A stretch of 8,417 nt of DNA from Christensenella sp. UBA7707 (GTDB lineage: Bacteria; Bacillota; Clostridia; Christensenellales; CAG-138): NCBI GenBank assembly GCA_002482435.1, contig DLFZ01000220.1, positions 3,857 through 12,273 on the forward strand. Direction: 5' to 3'. Shown in pieces: positions 5,429 to 8,417 of the stretch; within the stretch, counting starts at the first letter, position 1; each line of letters begins with the position of its first letter. The notes beneath the pieces are model-generated. The model was not told the DNA's origin. It made no database searches and was given only the letters and a program-made list of their open reading frames with translations. The position numbers and the translations under genes were made by a program.

Positions 5429-5668
5429 TCAGCCGATGATCATCATGGCAATGGCGAGAAGCGCCATAACGCTGCCAAGGATAATCGTGAGCTTTTGAAG
5501 CTTCGCTTCCTTGCTTGCTGCACGGCCGCGCGCGGTGAACGACGAGGTCTCTCCACCATAAGCGGAACCAAGACCGGCGCTTTTGACCTGCTGCACCAAC
5601 ACGACGGTAACCAAACCAACCGCGACGATGATGAGGACTATGTTTATGATGATCTTTAAGGCATCCAT
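5429..5668 (-). CDS. secG: protein translocase subunit SecG
   Basis: SecG is the small accessory subunit of the SecYEG channel in the cytoplasmic membrane. The 79-residue chain has two hydrophobic membrane segments (about 4-26 and 60-78) joined by a polar loop with the family pattern GLGSAYGGETSSFTARGRA. Length is typical. I start it at the ATG at 5668 (MDALKIIINI), as most SecG proteins begin this way. GGAGG at 5684-5680 is 11 nt upstream. A second ATG at 5677 sits only two nt from that site, and a TTG at 5698 has none, so both are less likely. It has its own promoter and precedes rnr-smpB-ssrA, as in many Bacillota. Confidence 0.93.
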   Translation of the reverse strand: MDALKIIINIVLIIVAVGLVTVVLVQQVKSAGLGSAYGGETSSFTARGRAASKEAKLQKLTIILGSVMALLAIAMMIIG

Positions 5669-5703
5669 TGTATGCATTACCTCCGTGATTGACTGCAAGC
5701 GGT

Positions 5704-5732
5704 ATTATATCATGCGCAAAAAAAAAGCGCAA
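5704..5732 (-). promoter_or_regulatory. promoter of secG with extended -10
   Basis: On the minus strand TGATATAAT gives a TATAAT -10 (5709-5704) with the TGn extension, and TTGCGC (5732-5727) lies 17 bp upstream as a weak -35. The spacer includes a run of nine T. Transcription would start near 5697, leaving a leader of about 30 nt. Confidence 0.65.
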
Positions 5733-5811
5733 GCAAATTAAAAAAGGAATCCTTCACCCGAAAAATGGAGTTTTTTAGGTTTTCTATATGCACCGTGCGC
5801 ATTTTTCTTTC

Positions 5812-5851
5812 CCTTTGGGCGGGAACGCCCCTTCCCGCCCAAAGGTTTTTT
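5812..5851 (+). terminator. long hairpin after gpmI with T-tract on the plus strand
   Basis: A perfect 14-bp stem, CCTTTGGGCGGGAA (5812-5825) with TTCCCGCCCAAAGG (5832-5845), has a 6-nt loop. The T-run (5846-5851) follows it on the plus strand. In the gpmI direction the stem is followed by GGGAAAGAAAAA rather than U residues. By sequence it is therefore an intrinsic terminator for plus-strand transcripts. For the pgk-tpiA-gpmI mRNA it would be a stable 3' stem rather than a classical terminator. Confidence 0.65.
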
Positions 5852-5863
5852 AAAGGTCTAAAC

Positions 5864-7408
5864 TTATTTTACAAGCAGGCTCTCTCCCGTCATGGCGGCG
5901 GGCTTTTCCATGCCCATAAGCGCAAGCATGGTGGGTGCAAGGTCGCTCAGGCGGCCGCCCTCGCGAAGCTTCGCGTTTTTGTTGCCCTCGTCCACAAGAA
6001 TCACAGGCACGGGGTTTGTGGTGTGCGCAGTGAAGGGGGTTACGCCGTCGTCGTCGAGCATCTTTTCGCAGTTGCCGTGATCCGCCGTGATGATCGCCCT
6101 GCCGCCCGCTTTCAAAATGGCGTCTACCACTTTGCCGGCGCATTCGTCCACCGCATGAACCGCCTTGACGGCGGCTTCCATTACGCCGGTATGTCCAACC
6201 ATATCGGGGTTGGCAAAGTTTAAAATCATCACGTCGTAGTTGCCGCTTTCGATGCGCTTTACGGCCTCATCGGCCACCTCATAGGCGCTCATTTCGGGCT
6301 TCATATCGTAGGTGGGCACCTTGGGCGAGGGGATGAGCGCCCTGTCCTCTCCATCGTTTGGCGTTTCTACGCCGCCGTTGAAGAAGAAAGTCACATGCGC
6401 ATACTTCTCGGTTTCCGCAATACGAAGCTGCGTTTTGCCGTTTGCCGCAAGATACTGCCCAAGCGTATCGTCGAGACCCTCGGGTTTAAAGGCCACATGG
6501 AGCTTATCCCCAAAGGTCTTGTCGTACTGCGTCATGGAAACGTAGTAGAGCGGGAAAAAGCCAAAGCGCCGTTCAAAGCCGTTGAAGTCTTCAAAGATGA
6601 AAGCACGGGTGATTTCACGCGCGCGGTCGGGGCGGAAGTTGAAAAAGATAACGCTGTCGTTGGCGCTGATTCTGGCCGTGGGCTTTCCGTCCTTGGTGAT
6701 TACCACAGGCACCACGAATTCGTCGGTCACGCCGTTGTCGTAGGAGTGCTGCATGGCATCCTCGGGACAGGTTTCCTGCACGCCCTCGCCGTAGGCAAGC
6801 GCGGCATATGCCTTTTCCACGCGCTCAAAGCGGTTGTCGCGATCCATGGCATAATAGCGACCCATGAGGGTGGCGATTTCGCCGCAGCCGATTTTTTTGA
6901 GCTGCTCGCTCAAGTCATGAACGAAACCCTTACCGCTTTCGGGCGGCACATCGCGGCCATCCATAAAACCGTGGATGTACACCTTTTTAAGGCCCTTCAT
7001 TTTGGCGAGCTTCACAAGCGCCACAAGGTGGTCGATGTGGCTGTGTACGCCGCCGTCGCTCAAAAGCCCCATTAAATGAAGCGCGGAATCGTGCCTTTTG
7101 CAGTTTTCCACCGCACCCAACAACTCTTTTTTCTCGAAGAACTCACCCTCGCGGATGGCCTTTGTAATGCGCGTAAGCTCCTGGTAAACAATGCGCCCCG
7201 CGCCGATGTTGAGGTGTCCCACCTCGGAGTTGCCCATTTGCCCGTCGGGAAGGCCTACCGCCTCGCCCGACGCGTCAATTCTCGTATGCGGATACTCGTT
7301 CCAAAGCCGCGCCACGTTTTTGGCGCCATCTACGGAAATTGCGTTGTTCTCACCTGCAACTGTGCAGCCAAACCCGTCGAGGATGATAAGAGCCGTAAGC
7401 TTTTTCAT
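5864..7408 (-). CDS. gpmI: 2,3-bisphosphoglycerate-independent phosphoglycerate mutase
   Basis: This Mn-dependent enzyme interconverts 3- and 2-phosphoglycerate in glycolysis. The 514-residue chain has the alkaline-phosphatase-like metal core split around the transferase domain: Asp11 (ILDGFG), nucleophile Ser61 ([11 protein letters not shown]), then Asp402 and His406 (PDMVGH), Asp443 and His444 (TADHGN) and His462 (FTAHT). Substrate-binding segments are VHSHIDHL (121-128), DGRDVPPES (150-158), [11 protein letters not shown] (183-193) and [12 protein letters not shown] (257-268). The start is the ATG at 7408: GAGG overlapping the tpiA stop is correctly spaced, and [14 protein letters not shown] matches the family N-terminus. 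The open frame extends further upstream into tpiA, but that extension is out of family. With a 7-bp gap to tpiA, translation is probably coupled. Confidence 0.97.
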   Translation of the reverse strand: MKKLTALIILDGFGCTVAGENNAISVDGAKNVARLWNEYPHTRIDASGEAVGLPDGQMGNSEVGHLNIGAGRIVYQELTRITKAIREGEFFEKKELLGAVENCKRHDSALHLMGLLSDGGVHSHIDHLVALVKLAKMKGLKKVYIHGFMDGRDVPPESGKGFVHDLSEQLKKIGCGEIATLMGRYYAMDRDNRFERVEKAYAALAYGEGVQETCPEDAMQHSYDNGVTDEFVVPVVITKDGKPTARISANDSVIFFNFRPDRAREITRAFIFEDFNGFERRFGFFPLYYVSMTQYDKTFGDKLHVAFKPEGLDDTLGQYLAANGKTQLRIAETEKYAHVTFFFNGGVETPNDGEDRALIPSPKVPTYDMKPEMSAYEVADEAVKRIESGNYDVMILNFANPDMVGHTGVMEAAVKAVHAVDECAGKVVDAILKAGGRAIITADHGNCEKMLDDDGVTPFTAHTTNPVPVILVDEGNKNAKLREGGRLSDLAPTMLALMGMEKPAAMTGESLLVK

Positions 7409-7415
7409 AGTTACC

Positions 7416-8162
7416 TCAAAAGTTGACGACTTTGGAGAAGTCCAAAGCCTTGAGGCTCGCGCCGCCGATGAGACCGCCGTCGATCTCGGGCATGGACATA
7501 AGCTCCGTGGCGTTTGCGGCATTCATGCTGCCGCCGTACTGAATGCGAACCGCTTCAGCCGTGTTTGCCCCGTAAAGAGCGCGCACCGCTTCACGGATTA
7601 CGGAAATGGTTTCGTTTGCCTGCTCCTTGGTGGCGGTTTTGCCCGTGCCGATGGCCCAAATGGGCTCGTAAGCGATGACGAGCTTTTCAACCTCCACCGC
7701 AGAGATGCCGTCGAGCGCAAGGTTCACCTGCGCGGTCACGAGCGTGTCAGTTTCGCCGTTTTCGCGCTGCGCAAGCGATTCGCCCACGCAAATGATGGGG
7801 ATAAGCCCCGCCGCAAGCGCGGCCTTCGCGCGCTTGTTGACGGTTTCATCGGTTTCGCCAAAGTACTGCCTGCGCTCGCTGTGACCGATGATGGCGTATT
7901 CAACGCCGATCTCCTTGAGCATGGTGGCGCTTACCTCGCCGGTAAACGCACCCTTCTCGGCCCAGTGTACATTTTGCGCGCCAAGCTTTACGTTGGTGCC
8001 CTCAAGAAGGGGCTTTACAGCCGCAAGGTCCACAAAGGGCGGGCATACAACAACCTCGCACTTTGCATCCTTCACAAGGGGAAGAAGCTCCGATACGAGG
8101 GTTTTCGCCTCGCACGGGGTCATATTCATTTTCCAGTTGCCTGCAATTACGGGTTTCCGCAT
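7416..8162 (-). CDS. tpiA: triosephosphate isomerase
   Basis: This enzyme interconverts dihydroxyacetone phosphate and glyceraldehyde 3-phosphate. The 248-residue length is typical. Active-site residues are present: Asn9 and Lys11 (AGNWKMN), His94 (IIGHSERR) and Glu166 ([11 protein letters not shown], with the mobile loop 6 following). The phosphate-binding IQYGGSMN (207-214) and GGLIGGASL (229-237) segments are also present. The ATG is preceded by AAAGGAG about 11 nt upstream, within an 18-bp gap after pgk. The end nearly touches gpmI. The gene sits in a pgk-tpiA-gpmI glycolytic cluster and shows no anomaly. Confidence 0.98.
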   Translation of the reverse strand: MRKPVIAGNWKMNMTPCEAKTLVSELLPLVKDAKCEVVVCPPFVDLAAVKPLLEGTNVKLGAQNVHWAEKGAFTGEVSATMLKEIGVEYAIIGHSERRQYFGETDETVNKRAKAALAAGLIPIICVGESLAQRENGETDTLVTAQVNLALDGISAVEVEKLVIAYEPIWAIGTGKTATKEQANETISVIREAVRALYGANTAEAVRIQYGGSMNAANATELMSMPEIDGGLIGGASLKALDFSKVVNF

Positions 8163-8180
8163 CGTAGAGAATTCTCCTTT

Positions 8181-8417
8181 TTATTTATCGTTGAGCGCTG
8201 CCACGCCGGGAAGCTCGATGCCCTCGAGATACTCAAGGCTCGCGCCGCCGCCGGTGGAGATATGGGTCATTTTCGAAGCAAAGCCGAGTTTTTTCACCGC
8301 AGAGGCGGAGTCGCCGCCGCCGATGATGGTGGTGCCGCCGCATTCTGCGCAGGCGCGCGCCACAGCCTCGGTCCCCTTGGCGAAGGGCTTCATTTCAAAT
8401 ACGCCCATGGGGCCGTT
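8181..8417 (-). CDS. pgk: phosphoglycerate kinase, C-terminal part
   Basis: Only the last 78 residues are in the window; the gene continues beyond the right edge. The enzyme transfers phosphate from 1,3-bisphosphoglycerate to ADP. Diagnostic C-terminal motifs are NGPMGVFE at the edge, the nucleotide-binding [13 protein letters not shown] and the final [21 protein letters not shown]. The usual second Ala of GGGDSAAAV is Ser here, a mild substitution. The ATG at 8408 is internal, not a start, because the reading frame and conserved motif continue upstream. It is followed by tpiA after 18 bp. Confidence 0.97.
   Translation of the reverse strand, partial: NGPMGVFEMKPFAKGTEAVARACAECGGTTIIGGGDSASAVKKLGFASKMTHISTGGGASLEYLEGIELPGVAALNDK

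Noticed and set aside
5337..5732. Minus-strand open frame of 131 codons overlapping secG
   Set aside because: It is in another frame from secG and has no family resemblance, while secG in the overlapping frame has two membrane segments, a promoter and a ribosome binding site.
5720..5737. GCGC-A9-GCGC as a hairpin terminator
   Set aside because: The stem is only four base pairs, and the homopolymer is the loop rather than a trailing U-tract, so it does not fit an intrinsic terminator.
7409..7522. N-terminal extension of gpmI by 38 codons
   Set aside because: It would overlap tpiA and encodes a Ser/Arg/Pro-rich sequence foreign to the family. The ATG at 7408 has a good ribosome binding site and the conserved [14 protein letters not shown] start.
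8167..8176. Palindrome GAGAATTCTC before tpiA
   Set aside because: It partly overlaps the ribosome binding site and is short; nothing else suggests an operator, so it is probably chance.
1..8417. CRISPR array, rRNA, ordinary tRNA, toxin-antitoxin pair or complete defence system
   Set aside because: No spaced repeat array or rRNA/tRNA signature apart from tmRNA is visible. The 84- and 70-residue genes are paired, but neither shows a known toxin or antitoxin motif, and any element cargo lies outside the window.

Overview
The window joins two kinds of DNA. Positions 2107 to the right edge look like a conserved chromosomal backbone, comparatively GC-rich, with every gene on the minus strand. Positions 1 to about 2106 are visibly AT-rich and look like one end of an integrated mobile element. 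The backbone order, read on the minus strand, is pgk - tpiA - gpmI - secG - rnr - smpB - ssrA. This central glycolysis block followed by the secG-rnr-smpB-ssrA block is typical of Bacillota. Together with strong AGGAGG-type ribosome binding sites and TTG starts, it suggests a Clostridia-like Firmicute. Genus and species cannot be read from the window.

Backbone, right to left. The C-terminal end of phosphoglycerate kinase (8181-8417, cut by the window edge), triosephosphate isomerase (7416-8162) and 2,3-bisphosphoglycerate-independent phosphoglycerate mutase (5864-7408) are tightly packed and probably form one operon. A 195-bp gap follows. It holds a long hairpin and a good promoter for secG (5429-5668), the small membrane subunit of the Sec translocon. 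An intrinsic terminator lies between secG and rnr (RNase R, 3040-5355), then come smpB (2527-2991) and the tmRNA gene ssrA (2107-2460). RNase R, SmpB and tmRNA form the trans-translation module: tmRNA and SmpB rescue stalled ribosomes and tag the nascent peptide, and RNase R degrades the defective mRNA. The tmRNA tag reading frame is visible, and the tag is most likely (A)DEANFVPVAA.

Element end, positions 1-2106. A tyrosine integrase (842-1876, minus) lies next to the intact 3' end of ssrA, a classical integration target for this enzyme family. Two small genes on the plus strand run convergently with it: an 84-residue protein of unknown function (302-556) and a 70-residue helix-turn-helix regulator (590-802). 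They follow a near-consensus promoter and are separated from int by a bidirectional terminator. Between int and ssrA are three copies of TGGCTGAATT in near-helical phase. They overlap the int promoter and are candidate arm-type integrase sites or operators. The rest of the element, its cargo and its other attachment site lie beyond the left edge.

No complete, clearly new multi-gene system is visible. The most interesting points are the repeat array at the int promoter and its reuse in the ssrA terminator stem, the terminator that leaves no room for a separate rnr promoter, a pre-tmRNA leader complementary to the tmRNA 5' end, and the uncharacterised 84-residue protein paired with the regulator.
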